Source of the DNA: JAHBXC01 sp964350875
Lineage (GTDB): Bacteria; Planctomycetota; Phycisphaerae; Phycisphaerales; UBA1924
Direction: 5' to 3'
Length of the DNA: 45,331 nucleotides
Assembly (NCBI GenBank): GCA_964350875.1
Contig: CAYGLT010000014.1
Coordinates: 1 to 45,331 of the forward strand
The notes beneath the pieces were generated by a model. That model was not told the DNA's origin, did no database searches, and saw nothing but the letters and a program-made list of their open reading frames with translations. The position numbers and the translations under genes are program-made. Below, in pieces: positions 26,402 to 38,989 of the stretch. Numbering within the stretch: the first letter of the stretch is position 1; every line of letters starts with the position of its first letter.

Positions 26402-26589
26402 ACGGGCAAAACCCGCGTTGAACGCCTAGGATACCGGCCCGCGGAACACGCCCCGATCCGGCGTGATTTCGGGCCCGTCAATCGCCGGAAAGAACCGGCC
26501 GACAACGGCCCGTTTCCGCCTGTTCCTGCCCCGTGCCGATCGGCCTCAATCGCCCTCTCGGCGCGTCCTTTCGGAGACGCCGCTTCGCT

Positions 26590-29271
<2,682 letters not shown>

Positions 29272-29398
29272 CCTTGACCCAAGGGTCTGCCACACAAGCA
29301 GATCGAAATTTGGTCCGCTGATCGCCCCGCCCACCGGATCGGCGTGGTACGCTGGCTGACCCTCGGCGCTCGGCCGTCGGAGGAACTGGAACTCCCGA

Positions 29399-29755
29399 AT
29401 GGCAACCGACTGGTCTGACGACATCGTGATCGCTGATCTCTCCGACGAGCCGACGCTCTCGGAGGAACTCACCTCGCTGCTGACCCGGCTGGAGCAGAGC
29501 GACGGCGCCGCGCCCAATGTGGTGCTGAACCTCCGCGATGTCACCTACCTCAACTCCTCGAACATCGCGCAGCTGCTCAATGTCCGCCGCGCACTCCGCG
29601 AGCGGGAGCGGTCGCTCCGGGTGTGCAGCGTCGCCGATTCGGTCTGGCAGTTGTTCCTGGTGACGGGACTGGACAAGGTGTTCGTGTTTGCGCCCGATCC
29701 TGCCAGCGCGATCGCGTCGCTCCAGATCGAGGACGAGTCGGTCAACGAAGGTTGA
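29399..29755 (+). CDS. STAS-domain protein (anti-sigma factor antagonist-like)
   Basis: A 118-aa single STAS domain. The conserved loop reads LNLRDVTYLNSSNIAQLL, where S53 stands at the position phosphorylated in SpoIIAA/RsbV proteins (usually D-S-S-G; here N-S-S-N). Loss of the flanking acidic and glycine residues may alter phosphorylation. Such proteins take part in partner-switching control of sigma factors or other kinases, but no HPK/RsbW-type kinase is in the window. TACGCT at 29348-29353 is a likely -10, and GGAGGAACTGG lies upstream of the ATG. Confidence 0.8.
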   Translation: MATDWSDDIVIADLSDEPTLSEELTSLLTRLEQSDGAAPNVVLNLRDVTYLNSSNIAQLLNVRRALRERERSLRVCSVADSVWQLFLVTGLDKVFVFAPDPASAIASLQIEDESVNEG

Positions 29756-29788
29756 CGCCGCGGACGCCTTCGAGGACAAACCATCGCC

Positions 29789-30508
29789 ATGATGTTCGCG
29801 CCGGTCCTCTCCCTGCTCCTCGTTGTGTTCGTCTCGCTTCTGATGATCCAGATCGGCGCCCGCGCGCTGCGCTACACCGGGCTGGACGACGAGGTCGCGC
29901 TGCTTCAGAGCCAGTCAGCGTTCACGGGCTGCGGGTTCACGACTTCCGAGTCGGAACTGGTCATCACCCACCCGCTCCGCCGCCGCATCGTTCGCCACAT
30001 GATGCTCGTGGGGTGTCTGGGCATCCCTTCGGTGATCGCGACCATGATGGTCGTCGTCCTCTCGATCGTGCGCGAGGAGGAGCGCTTCATGACCTCGGCG
30101 CTCTCAGTCCCGATCGGGGTGGTCGGGCTCGTGCTGATCTGGTTCGGGCTGCATTCCAAGCCGGCCGAGCGCATCATCGACTGGGGCATCCGGATGTCGC
30201 TCCGGAAGGTCGGGCACATCAACCCGGTTGACTACGCGCAGATGCTCCGCGTGCACACGGGCTACAGCGTGGGCGAGTTCATCGTCGAACCGGATCACTC
30301 CATCGCCAACAAGCGGCTCGGGGAGACCAGACCGGCCGACTCGGGCCTGCTCGTGCTCGGGATCGAGCGGGTCAACGGCGAGTGGATCGGCGCCCCCGAC
30401 AAGGACACCGTCATCAAGCCGGGGGACAAACTCATCGTCTACGGCCGCGACGAACGCCTCCACGCGGCTTCGGAAGAGGTCACCGTGCACTCTCAGCCGC
30501 CCATGTGA
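29789..30508 (+). CDS. Membrane protein with C-terminal RCK_C (TrkA-C) domain
   Basis: A 239-aa protein with three transmembrane helices (about 3-25, 71-94 and 100-123) and a cytoplasmic TrkA-C/RCK_C domain (about 160-232; EFIVEPDHSIANKRLGE ... VIKPGDKLIVYGR). RCK_C domains bind small ligands and gate ion channels or transporters. The segment QSAFTGCGFTTSESE after TM1 resembles the pore-loop region of TrkH/KtrB (T-x-G-F), although a full pore is not present. It may be a regulatory or half-size cation-transport subunit, which is inference. It follows the STAS gene by 33 bp. Confidence 0.7.
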   Translation: MMFAPVLSLLLVVFVSLLMIQIGARALRYTGLDDEVALLQSQSAFTGCGFTTSESELVITHPLRRRIVRHMMLVGCLGIPSVIATMMVVVLSIVREEERFMTSALSVPIGVVGLVLIWFGLHSKPAERIIDWGIRMSLRKVGHINPVDYAQMLRVHTGYSVGEFIVEPDHSIANKRLGETRPADSGLLVLGIERVNGEWIGAPDKDTVIKPGDKLIVYGRDERLHAASEEVTVHSQPPM

Positions 30509-30531
30509 GCATCTGACGCGATCTGCGCCGG

Positions 30532-30537
30532 TAGACT
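30532..30537 (+). promoter_or_regulatory. -10-like element of the ABC ATPase gene (leaderless type)
   Basis: GGTAGACT is followed by 7 nt and then the ATG at 30545; no Shine-Dalgarno is present. Confidence 0.5.
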
Positions 30538-30544
30538 CGGGACG

Positions 30545-31333
30545 ATGACGACGATGGAAGCCACCCAAGCGGTCCAGCACGAGCCCTGCCCGATCCCGCC
30601 CAACGCGGAGCCGGTCGCCGAACTGCGCCAGATCAAGAAGGTCTACTACAAGCCCGACGGCTCCGTGCTCGTCGAAGCCCTCAAGGGCGTCGATGTCACG
30701 ATCTATCGCGGCCAGTATGTCGCGATCATGGGCGCCTCTGGCTCGGGCAAGAGCACGCTCATGAACCTGCTGGGCTGCCTCGATCGGCCAACCACCGGCC
30801 AGTATTTGCTCTCCGGAACGCCCGTGGAGCAGATGGACGACGAGCACCTCTCGGAGTTCCGCGGCAAGACCATCGGGTTCGTCTTCCAGGCGTTCAACCT
30901 GATCAGCCAGTTGTCGATCGCCGAGAATGTCGAGGTGCCGCTCTTTTATCAGGGCGTCTCCAAGCACGAACGGCGCCAGCGTGCTCTTGAAAAACTCGAA
31001 CTCGTCGGGCTTGGCGATCGCGTCGGACACCGGCCCAGCGAACTCTCGGGCGGCCAGCAGCAGCGCGCCGCGATCGCACGCGCGCTCGTCACCGAGCCGG
31101 TGATCCTGATGGCCGACGAGCCGACGGGCAACCTCGACAGCAAGACGGGCGAGGCGATCCTGCGGATCATCGAGAAACTCCACGCCGAAGGCATGACCGT
31201 CGTCATGGTCACGCACGACGACAACATCGCCGACCGATGCGAGCGCATCGTGCGGCTGAAGGACGGCCTGCTCGAGTACGACATCAAGGGCGGGTGCAAC
31301 TCAAGCGCTCGACGCGACCAGCCCGCCGGCTGA
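30545..31333 (+). CDS. MacB/LolD-type ABC transporter ATP-binding protein
   Basis: A 262-aa ATPase of the MacB/LolD/FtsE group. Walker A is GASGSGKST, the Q-loop is VFQAFNLI, the signature is LSGGQQQRAAIARAL, Walker B is ILMADEPTGNLD and the H-loop is VTHD. A 25-residue polar extension precedes the domain. No permease adjoins it; its natural partner type is the FtsX-fold permease at 4741, some 24 kb away on the same strand. Pairing of the two is inference. Confidence 0.93.
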   Translation: MTTMEATQAVQHEPCPIPPNAEPVAELRQIKKVYYKPDGSVLVEALKGVDVTIYRGQYVAIMGASGSGKSTLMNLLGCLDRPTTGQYLLSGTPVEQMDDEHLSEFRGKTIGFVFQAFNLISQLSIAENVEVPLFYQGVSKHERRQRALEKLELVGLGDRVGHRPSELSGGQQQRAAIARALVTEPVILMADEPTGNLDSKTGEAILRIIEKLHAEGMTVVMVTHDDNIADRCERIVRLKDGLLEYDIKGGCNSSARRDQPAG

Positions 31334-31357
31334 CCGCACGCGCCAGCGCCGATCAGG

Positions 31358-31363
31358 TACGCT
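31358..31363 (+). promoter_or_regulatory. -10-like element of ruvC (leaderless type)
   Basis: GGTACGCT is followed by 7 nt and the ruvC ATG at 31371. Confidence 0.5.
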
Positions 31364-31370
31364 CCGTTCC

Positions 31371-31913
31371 ATGAGGATCCTCGGCGTCGATCCCGGTCTC
31401 CAGCGCACGGGCTACGCCGTCATCGACTGCGCCGCGTCTGTCGAGCGGCCGGAGATCGTCGAAGCGGGCGTCTTCCGGCTGACCCGCGGCGAGAGCGTCG
31501 CCGCCCGGCTGGTCGAACTCGACCGCGACCTGGCCGACGCGATCGAGCGACTCCGCCCCGACGCCGCGGCCGTCGAGAAACTCTTCTCCCATTACAAGCG
31601 GCCGACGACCGCGGTCATCATGGGCCACGCGCGAGGGGTGATCCTGCTGGCCGTCGCCCGCGCCGGGCTGGCGTTGCACGAACTGGAGCCGGCGACGGTG
31701 AAGAAGTCGCTGACCGGGTCCGGCCGCGCGAGCAAGGAACAGGTCCAGCGGGCGGTGCAGGGCCAACTGAAACTCGCGGCGATGCCCGAGCCCTCCGATG
31801 TGGCGGACGCCATCGCCATCGCGCTGTGCGCGGCGAGACGACGTGCGTTCTCCCCACCCTCTCCCGCGGGGAGAGGGTGCGATCCCCACACTCCTGCTCC
31901 CGCGGGAGAGTGA
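31371..31913 (+). CDS. ruvC: Holliday junction endonuclease RuvC with REP-encoded tail
   Basis: A 180-aa resolvase. The four acidic active-site positions are visible: D7 in GVDPGLQRTGYA, E69 in VEKLF, and D143 and D146 in PSDVADAIAIAL. Real homology ends near residue 156 (ALCAARR). The last residues, SPPSPAGRGCDPHTPAPAGE, are encoded by a degenerate REP palindrome that also supplies the TGA. The tail is therefore an acquired extension and probably unstructured. It appears leaderless. ruvB is at 21894 in the other orientation and ruvA is absent here. One of the three ACGT tetranucleotides of the window lies in the codons just before the REP. Confidence 0.95.
   Translation: MRILGVDPGLQRTGYAVIDCAASVERPEIVEAGVFRLTRGESVAARLVELDRDLADAIERLRPDAAAVEKLFSHYKRPTTAVIMGHARGVILLAVARAGLALHELEPATVKKSLTGSGRASKEQVQRAVQGQLKLAAMPEPSDVADAIAIALCAARRRAFSPPSPAGRGCDPHTPAPAGE
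31857..31912 (+). repeat. Degenerate REP-like palindrome (copy 2) inside the ruvC 3' end
   Basis: CCCTCTCCC-GCG-GGGAGAGGG (31857-31877) is intact. The second hairpin is replaced by other sequence, ending in CTCCCGCGGGAG. It overlaps the last codons and the stop of ruvC. Confidence 0.8.
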
Positions 31914-32080
31914 GCGGAAAGTCCCTACACTCACGGCGATGACCGCGAACCAGAACGAGATCTCGCGCGNNNNNNNNNNNNNNNNNNNNNNNNNNNNNNN
32001 NNNNNNNNNNNNNNNNNNNNNNNNNNNNNNNNNNNNNNNNNNNNNNNNNNNNNNNNNNNNNNNNNNNNNCGGAAAGTCCC

Positions 32081-32086
32081 TACACT
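32081..32086 (+). promoter_or_regulatory. -10-like element of the NtrC-type gene (leaderless type)
   Basis: CCTACACT is followed by 7 nt and the ATG at 32094. Confidence 0.5.
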
Positions 32087-32093
32087 CACGGCG

Positions 32094-33542
<1,449 letters not shown>

Positions 33543-33554
33543 GGCGCGGCCCGC

Positions 33555-34574
33555 TTAACTCGCGCGGCGGAAGCCGTCGTTGCTCTTGCCGGGCTTGTCG
33601 TCGCCGAGGGCTTCGACCTCTCCCGCCGTGCTGTCGTCGGGATCGTGGGCGTGCCCCTTGGATGTGCCGTTGCTCACCGGCTTGGACTTGCGCGAACTTT
33701 TGGACGACTTGCGCTTGCGCTTCGGGGGATCGACGAACGACAGAGGCTTGTCATCCTCGAGGCGCTGGCCGAGTTTCTTGAGCGCTTCGCACTCGATCTG
33801 ACGGACGCGCTCACGGGTCAGCCCGATCTCGACGCCGATTTCCTTCAGCGTGAGCGGCGGCTGCCCGTCGAGACCGAAACGAAGGCGGAGCACGGTCGCT
33901 TCGCGATCATCGATCGCGTCGAGCAGTTTGAAGACGGTGTCGACTTCGTCGGTGCGCGTGACCTGATCGGCGGGCGTGCTGTGGCGCGTGTCGGGAACGA
34001 TCTCGCTGACGGAGAGGACCTGGCCCTCGGCGCCGGAGGGCGCCTGGCTCGGCGCGCGGAGCGCTTTCACCGCGCGGCGGATGACGCGCACCTTCTTGAC
34101 GGGCAGCGCCATCGCGTCGGCGACTTCGACCGTCGTCGGCGGGCGCCCGAGGTCTTCCTCGAGCACGCGGATGGTCTGCTTCCACTTCGCGACGAGTTCA
34201 ACCATGTACGCGGGCACATGGATCGGCTGCACCGCGTTGATGAGCGCGCGCTTGATCGATTGCTTGATCCACCAACTCGCGTAGGTGGAGAAACGCGCGC
34301 CCTGCGCGGGGTCGAAACCCTCGACGGCGCGGATCAGCCCGAGGTTGCCTTCCTCGATGAGGTCGGCGAGCGACAGGCCGCGGTTCGAGTAGTTCTTCGC
34401 GATGGACACGACGAGGCGCAGGTTGGCGCGCACGAGTCGGTCGCGTGCTTCGGGGCAATCATCGTTGATGATCGCCCAGCCCAGCACCTTCTCTTCGACA
34501 GCCGTCAGGAGGCCGATCTCGTTGATCTGCCTCATGTAGAGCTGGAGGTCGGTTTGGAGTTCGGCTTTGCCCAT
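33555..34574 (-). CDS. rpoD: Sigma-70 family RNA polymerase sigma factor (SigA/RpoD-like)
   Basis: A 339-aa primary-type sigma factor. Region 1.2 is LQLYMRQINEIGLL. Regions 2.1-2.4 are LVRANLRLVVSIAKNYSNRG, SLADLIEEGNLGLIRAVEGF and RFSTYASWWIKQSIKRAL, with region 3 (PPTTVEVADAM) following. Region 4.2 is TLKEIGVEIGLTRERVRQIE. Region 1.1 is missing. After region 4 there is a tail of about 55 residues, first Lys/Ser-rich (PPKRKRKSSKSSRKSK), then acidic, which is unusual since region 4 normally ends the protein. ATG 34574 is chosen as the first codon before region 1.2; upstream sequence is not sigma-like. It could be the housekeeping factor or a group 2 paralogue. Confidence 0.9.
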   Translation of the reverse strand: MGKAELQTDLQLYMRQINEIGLLTAVEEKVLGWAIINDDCPEARDRLVRANLRLVVSIAKNYSNRGLSLADLIEEGNLGLIRAVEGFDPAQGARFSTYASWWIKQSIKRALINAVQPIHVPAYMVELVAKWKQTIRVLEEDLGRPPTTVEVADAMALPVKKVRVIRRAVKALRAPSQAPSGAEGQVLSVSEIVPDTRHSTPADQVTRTDEVDTVFKLLDAIDDREATVLRLRFGLDGQPPLTLKEIGVEIGLTRERVRQIECEALKKLGQRLEDDKPLSFVDPPKRKRKSSKSSRKSKPVSNGTSKGHAHDPDDSTAGEVEALGDDKPGKSNDGFRRAS

Positions 34575-34932
34575 CGAAGGTGAATGCCCCGCGAGTCCTG
34601 TGCTGTAGGCGCCGCCTGTTTGGGGGCCGCCCGTGGTTCCATTCGTTCCCCGACGGTCGCGGTTCCATCGACCGTGCAGGCTCTGCGCTTGAGACTCTCG
34701 TCGGAGAGGGGTCGCTCTATCCTTTCGAACGGCTGGCGCTTGCGGATGGGCTTTCCCAGACCGCATCTGCGGCCCGGCTGGATCGTCCCGGGCTGGCTGC
34801 CAGGGCCTTCCCCGGAAAGATACCGGGCCTTGGCTCGCGGGTGTGTCGCAGATTCGCATAGACTCGCTCCAGGCTTCCCCAATGAGTGAAGCGCGGTTCT
34901 CGGACAGAACCGGAGCGGAATTTTCTTTCACG
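34575..34932. other. Divergent promoter region sigma factor / UVR-motif gene
   Basis: A 358-bp non-coding stretch. On the plus strand TAGACT at 34859-34864 is a good -10-like element. On the minus strand I see no convincing -10 or Shine-Dalgarno close to the sigma-factor ATG. Open frames here are not credible genes. Confidence 0.5.
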
Positions 34933-35685
34933 ATGTCGTTCGATCTCACCAAAGCGTTGCAGGATTGGCCCTTCGAGCCCGGGCAGATCAATGTCCGCCT
35001 GATCCAGGGCGACGACGGGACACCCAAGGTCCAGATGAGGGTCGATCTCGGGATCCTCCAGATGGAGACCGAGGGCCGCCCTGACGCCAGCCGCCCGATG
35101 GGCTACGACAGCCTCCTCGATTATCACGAGACGCGGCTCGAAGAGCACATCGCCGAGCACGCGAGCGACGACGGCTTCGTCGTCGACGAGGAGGCCTGCC
35201 GCATGCTCCGCGAGGAGAGCGTGCAGTTCTACCACCGGTACATCTCCCTGCTCGTGCTCGAAGACTTCGAGGCCGTGGTGCGCGATTGCGGCCATAACCT
35301 CCGCGTGCTCGACCTGTGCCGCGACTACGGCAAGGAAGAGGACGACCGCGCGATCCTCGAACAGTTCCGCCCCTACTTGGTCATGATGCGCACGCGCGCA
35401 CTCGCCAGCGCCGCGGTCGCGGCCAGCGAGCCGAAGGTCGCGCTCTTCCACATCGAGGACGGGCTGGAGCAGATGCGCATCGTCTTCGAGCAGGCGGGCG
35501 CCATCGAAGAGTTCGAGCAGAGCCACGAGGCGATGGTGCTGCGCGGCATGCGCGATCAGTTGGCCCCCAAGTTGCCCGTGAGCCAGAAGGACGAACTCCG
35601 GAAACGGCTTCAGGAGGCCCTGCGCAAGGAAAACTACGAACTCGCGGCGATCCTGCGCGACGAACTCCGCCTGTTGGCTGAGTGA
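34933..35685 (+). CDS. UVR-motif (UvrB/UvrC-like) protein
   Basis: A 250-aa protein whose last 35 residues, ELRKRLQEALRKENYELAAI, form a UVR motif, the helical hairpin by which UvrB and UvrC (and McsA-type regulators) contact partners. The rest is largely helical, with an N-terminal strand-rich part (FEPGQINVRLI, PKVQMRVDLGILQME). I do not recognise that part beyond a conserved hypothetical. An upstream in-frame ATG (34882) would add 17 residues. The chosen start gives the more usual beginning MSFDLTKALQDWPFEPGQ. It converges on smpB, with 4 bp between stops. Confidence 0.65.
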   Translation: MSFDLTKALQDWPFEPGQINVRLIQGDDGTPKVQMRVDLGILQMETEGRPDASRPMGYDSLLDYHETRLEEHIAEHASDDGFVVDEEACRMLREESVQFYHRYISLLVLEDFEAVVRDCGHNLRVLDLCRDYGKEEDDRAILEQFRPYLVMMRTRALASAAVAASEPKVALFHIEDGLEQMRIVFEQAGAIEEFEQSHEAMVLRGMRDQLAPKLPVSQKDELRKRLQEALRKENYELAAILRDELRLLAE

Positions 35686-35689
35686 TCCG

Positions 35690-36169
35690 TCAGACCCGCT
35701 TGCTCATGGCGCGCTGGATGTCGCGCTGAGCCTCGCGCTCCTTGAGCGTCTGGCGCTTGTCCACATTCGACTTGCCCTTGGCCGTCCCGATCAGGATCTT
35801 CACCCATCCCTCTTTGAAGTAGAGTTTCAGGGGAACGATCGTCACGCCCTTCTGGGCCGACGCGCGGGCGAGTTTCTCGATCTCGCGCTTGTGCGCGAGC
35901 AATTTGCGCGTGCGGGTCGGGATGTGGTTGGCGCCCGCGGCGGGCGGGTACTCGTGGATGTGCATCCCGTGGATCTCGAGACGCAAAGGTTCGGCCTGCG
36001 CGCGGACATACCCCTCCGCGATCGAGCACTTGCCGTCGCGGATCGACTTCACCTCGGACCCGTGGAGCGCCACGCCGACCTCGAGGGTGTCCTCGATGGC
36101 GTACTCGTGGCGCGCCCTGCGGTTCTCGATGAGCGGTGTGGGCGACTTCTTCTTGTTGCCCTTGGCCAT
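35690..36169 (-). CDS. smpB: SsrA-binding protein
   Basis: A 159-aa partner of tmRNA in trans-translation. After a basic start (MAKGNKKKS) come NRRARHEYAIEDTLEVGVAL, HGSEVKSIRDGKCSIAEGYV and HIHEYPPAAGANHIPTRTRK, all characteristic of the SmpB beta-barrel. The basic C-terminal tail (KREAQRDIQRAMSKR-like) enters the decoding centre. ATG 36169 is fixed by homology. TACGCT ends 6 nt before it, so the message is probably leaderless. The tmRNA gene is not recognisable in the window. Confidence 0.96.
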   Translation of the reverse strand: MAKGNKKKSPTPLIENRRARHEYAIEDTLEVGVALHGSEVKSIRDGKCSIAEGYVRAQAEPLRLEIHGMHIHEYPPAAGANHIPTRTRKLLAHKREIEKLARASAQKGVTIVPLKLYFKEGWVKILIGTAKGKSNVDKRQTLKEREAQRDIQRAMSKRV

Positions 36170-36175
36170 GCGGTG

Positions 36176-36181
36176 AGCGTA
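36176..36181 (-). promoter_or_regulatory. -10-like element of smpB (leaderless type)
   Basis: On the minus strand GATACGCT is followed by 6 nt and the smpB ATG. Confidence 0.5.
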
Positions 36182-36512
36182 TCTGCGCTGTGAACGAAAC
36201 GCGGTGCGCGCCGGTGCACATCCCGGTGCGCGACGGTCGCGATGAGGCAAAAAGGAAACCGCCGGATGAGGGCTCCGATCCCCATCCGGCGGCGTGCCAC
36301 GGCGAAGGCCGCGGAAGACCATGCGTCTCGACCGTCAGGCCGATCCGGGTCGCGAAGTAGCGTAGCGACCCCGCCCAGAGGGTCAACGAACGGGGGTCGT
36401 GAACCTCGCAGGAAAGTTATAAGACATTATTTCACAACAATTTAGATCGAGCAACCGAAATCGGGCATCCCCGACGATTGGCGATCACCAATTTCGGGTG
36501 GCCGCCCCGGGC
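36182..36512. other. Intergenic region with an AT-rich island and hairpins
   Basis: A 331-bp non-coding stretch. At 36414-36445 there is a markedly AT-rich patch (TTATAAGACATTATTTCACA) in otherwise GC-rich DNA, which could be a promoter or a protein-binding site. Next to it, TCGGG/CCCGA and ATTGG/CCAAT hairpins (about 36460-36495) lie just after the stop of the minus-strand zinc-ribbon gene and may terminate it weakly. Confidence 0.45.
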
Positions 36513-37661
36513 TCACGAGCCCTTGCGCAAGAATTTCCTGATCGTCAGGTCGTCCACGCGACGCTCGATCCGCTCGATCTGGTCGGCCAAACCCTCGCTG
36601 GCAGCGGCCTGGGGGGCTTCCCGGGCCAACTGGCGGAGGATCACCACCGCTTCTTCCAGGGATTCGATGTCATCGCTCTCGCCGAGGGCGCTGGCGGCTT
36701 GGAGCCGGGCATGCCAGGATTCGGGAACTGGTTGGGTATCAGCCGCCGGAGTGACCGTCGGGCTCGACTCGGCCACGACCCCCTCGACCTCGCCGACCCT
36801 CGCGGTCCCGTCGGCCTCGTGCACGGGCTCGGTAGCCTCGTCGGCCGCGGCCTTCTGACTGTTCACCGCCTGCGCCGCGCTGGCGGCCCAGATAGCCACG
36901 CTGAGCGCCGCGGCGCACAATGCGATGGTCGCCGCCGCCACCGCCTGGCGGACGGCCACGGCCCGCTGACGCTTCTCTCGCCGCACACGCTGCATCGGCG
37001 CTGCCGAGGCGGATGACGACGCCGAGGGTGGCCCCCCGAACAGATCCACGAATCCGCCGGTGGCCGGCGGAGCGGTCGCCGCGACCGGTTGTTCTTCGGC
37101 GCGATCCTGCCGCGTTTTGGGTTCGGTCTCGACACTCGCGCTCACCGGAGGCGACGCGATGGGACGCACCGCATCAAGCCCGAGCCAGTTCCGATCACTC
37201 TCCGCGACGAACGAGGCCCCGCACGAGCGGCAGAAGTGGTCTTTCGCGTTCGCGGAACCCTTGCAGGAGTAGCACAAACCGAGGAAATGCGACACGCCGC
37301 GGATCTCCCCGGCGCGCTTCCAGAACTGCTTCGTGGCCGGCCCGCGGAGCACGGTCTCGCGTGTGAGTTTCCCGCGGCTGATCAGCGCACGGAGCGTCTC
37401 GATCGAGCATCCCGGTCGAAACGGATTGGCCTCGTCGCGCAGTTGCCACGGGCCCATCGCGTTCTGCGTCGCGATCCGCGAGAGCGGCTCGAAGAGCCCT
37501 CGGCACTCCGAGCACTCCTCGGCGTTCGCACGCTCGCGGTGGCCGCAGTACGGGCACACGCACGAGGTGTCCGGCGGCGCCGCGGGTCGGTCGGGCGCCG
37601 GCCCGTCCATCGCGTCCTCGGCCTGCTTGCGGATCATCTCGAGCGTGGTCGCATTCGTCAT
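36513..37661 (-). CDS. Zinc-ribbon membrane protein with GYF-like middle domain
   Basis: A 382-aa protein. Residues 30-60 hold a zinc ribbon (CVCPYCGH ... CSECRG). Next is a GYF_2-like segment, GPWQLRDEANPFRPG, then SIETLRALISRGKLTRETVL and RGPATKQFWKRAGEIRGVSH. A second ribbon follows (CYSCKG ... CRSCG). After a low-complexity Pro/Ala/Ser linker there is one transmembrane helix (AATIALCAAALSVAIWAASA, about 245-268) and a helical extracytoplasmic tail. The layout suggests a sensor or scaffold with cytosolic ribbons. I do not know its function. The ATG at 37661 begins the first well-formed domain, and an 89-bp divergent spacer separates it from the parvulin gene. Confidence 0.7.
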   Translation of the reverse strand: MTNATTLEMIRKQAEDAMDGPAPDRPAAPPDTSCVCPYCGHRERANAEECSECRGLFEPLSRIATQNAMGPWQLRDEANPFRPGCSIETLRALISRGKLTRETVLRGPATKQFWKRAGEIRGVSHFLGLCYSCKGSANAKDHFCRSCGASFVAESDRNWLGLDAVRPIASPPVSASVETEPKTRQDRAEEQPVAATAPPATGGFVDLFGGPPSASSSASAAPMQRVRREKRQRAVAVRQAVAAATIALCAAALSVAIWAASAAQAVNSQKAAADEATEPVHEADGTARVGEVEGVVAESSPTVTPAADTQPVPESWHARLQAASALGESDDIESLEEAVVILRQLAREAPQAAASEGLADQIERIERRVDDLTIRKFLRKGS

Positions 37662-37750
37662 GGTCTCATGGTCGCCTGTGCGTGCGCGGCTGTCGAGGAG
37701 CGGCCCCGAACGGTTGACTCTGCCCTCCGACGGTCCTGTCATGCGCCCTT

Positions 37751-38833
37751 ATGAGAGATTCTCGGGCCGATCGGGTCGCCGGTTCAACGCTCTTGAGGGC
37801 GTTCTCGTCCATGCTGTTCGCATCGGGCGCCGTCGCGGTTTGCCTCGTTTCGGGCTGCGCCTCACCCGCCCCCGAACGCGGCCCGTCCCTCAACGCCTCC
37901 CAGCCCGGATCGGGCGGCGTCGTCCCCACCACATCCTCGACCGCGACGACCGCCAGCGAGCGTCCCCCCGTGGTCGTGGAAGGCGAGTCAATCACCTGGG
38001 ACTCCCTCCGACCCGCGATGGTCGAGGTCGCAGGCGCCATCGCCCTCGAAGAGGCCGCCCTCGACGCCCTGCTGAGCGAACGGCTCGCGGCGCGCGGCGT
38101 GCGCTGGAGCGACCTCGACACCGCCGCCGAACGCGCCATCATCGTCGCGCAACTCGCCGAAGCGTCACCCTCGCGCAACGCCGTCCGCGGCGAGAGCGCG
38201 GCCGATCGCGGCGAGCGACTCCTCGCCCAACTGCGCACCGCGCGAGGCCTTGGCAACACGCGATTCGAGGGCATGCTCCGACGCAACGCCGCCCTTCGAT
38301 TGTTGGTGAACGATCAGGTCGTCCTCAACGAGAGCGTCATCCGCCAGGCCTACGACCTGCGCTACGGCGAGCGGATGCCCGCGCGCATCATCGTGGTCGA
38401 CACCGTGGACGACGCCGCGCAGATCATCGACCGCCTCGACGCGGGGGAGCCCTTCCCCGAGGTCGCCGCACGCTTCTCGACCGACCAGAGCGCGTCCCGT
38501 GGCGGGCTTATCGAACCGGTGAGCGCAGCGGATCCGTCGTATCCCCAGGCGCTGCGCGACGCCATCGGCGAACTGAGGCCCGGCGGCTACAGCACACCCA
38601 TCGCGCTGGACAACGGCATCGCGATCGTGCTCCGTGAAGCGTCGCCATCGCCCAGCGCCGCCGTGCCCACGCTCGAAGAGACACGATCCGCGCTGACCCA
38701 TGAGGCGCGGATGCGCCAGGAGCGCATCCTGATGGGCGAACTCGCGCGCGAACTGCTCGAGAACGCCCGGGTGACCATCTTCGACGCCTCCCTCGACAAG
38801 GCTTGGCGGGCGCGGACCGGCGCCGACCAATAA
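37751..38833 (+). CDS. PpiC-type parvulin peptidyl-prolyl isomerase, lipoprotein
   Basis: A 360-aa exported foldase. The signal sequence ends in a lipobox (AVCLVSGC), so the mature protein is lipid-anchored. A SurA-like helical region follows. A single parvulin domain lies at about 215-305 (PARIIVVDTVDDAAQII, EPFPEVAARFSTDQSASRGG, ALRDAIGELRPGGYSTPIAL). The layout matches PrsA-like lipoprotein foldases. TTGACT-17 nt-TGTCAT (from 37714) ends 8 nt before the ATG, so the leader is very short. It is divergent from the zinc-ribbon gene. Confidence 0.85.
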   Translation: MRDSRADRVAGSTLLRAFSSMLFASGAVAVCLVSGCASPAPERGPSLNASQPGSGGVVPTTSSTATTASERPPVVVEGESITWDSLRPAMVEVAGAIALEEAALDALLSERLAARGVRWSDLDTAAERAIIVAQLAEASPSRNAVRGESAADRGERLLAQLRTARGLGNTRFEGMLRRNAALRLLVNDQVVLNESVIRQAYDLRYGERMPARIIVVDTVDDAAQIIDRLDAGEPFPEVAARFSTDQSASRGGLIEPVSAADPSYPQALRDAIGELRPGGYSTPIALDNGIAIVLREASPSPSAAVPTLEETRSALTHEARMRQERILMGELARELLENARVTIFDASLDKAWRARTGADQ

Positions 38834-38957
38834 CGCTCGGGGAGCGATCGCACGCGTCCGAGAACCGGTCGATCGCCCGTCTGGGCCGGCGCGATTTCGC
38901 GCTCCTTCCGAGAACACCGACACACCGTTTCAGCCGTGAATATTCTCAGCCGATGGT

Positions 38958-38986
38958 GCTGAACGCGCGACCTTGGCGCGCTCAGC
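38958..38986 (+). promoter_or_regulatory. Hairpin abutting the diguanylate cyclase start codon
   Basis: GCTGA-A-CGCGC, a 7-nt loop, then GCGCG-C-TCAGC form a 10-bp stem with one mismatch. It ends 3 nt before the ATG at 38990, where the ribosome would have to bind, and could hold down translation. Confidence 0.45.
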
Positions 38987-38989
38987 ATT

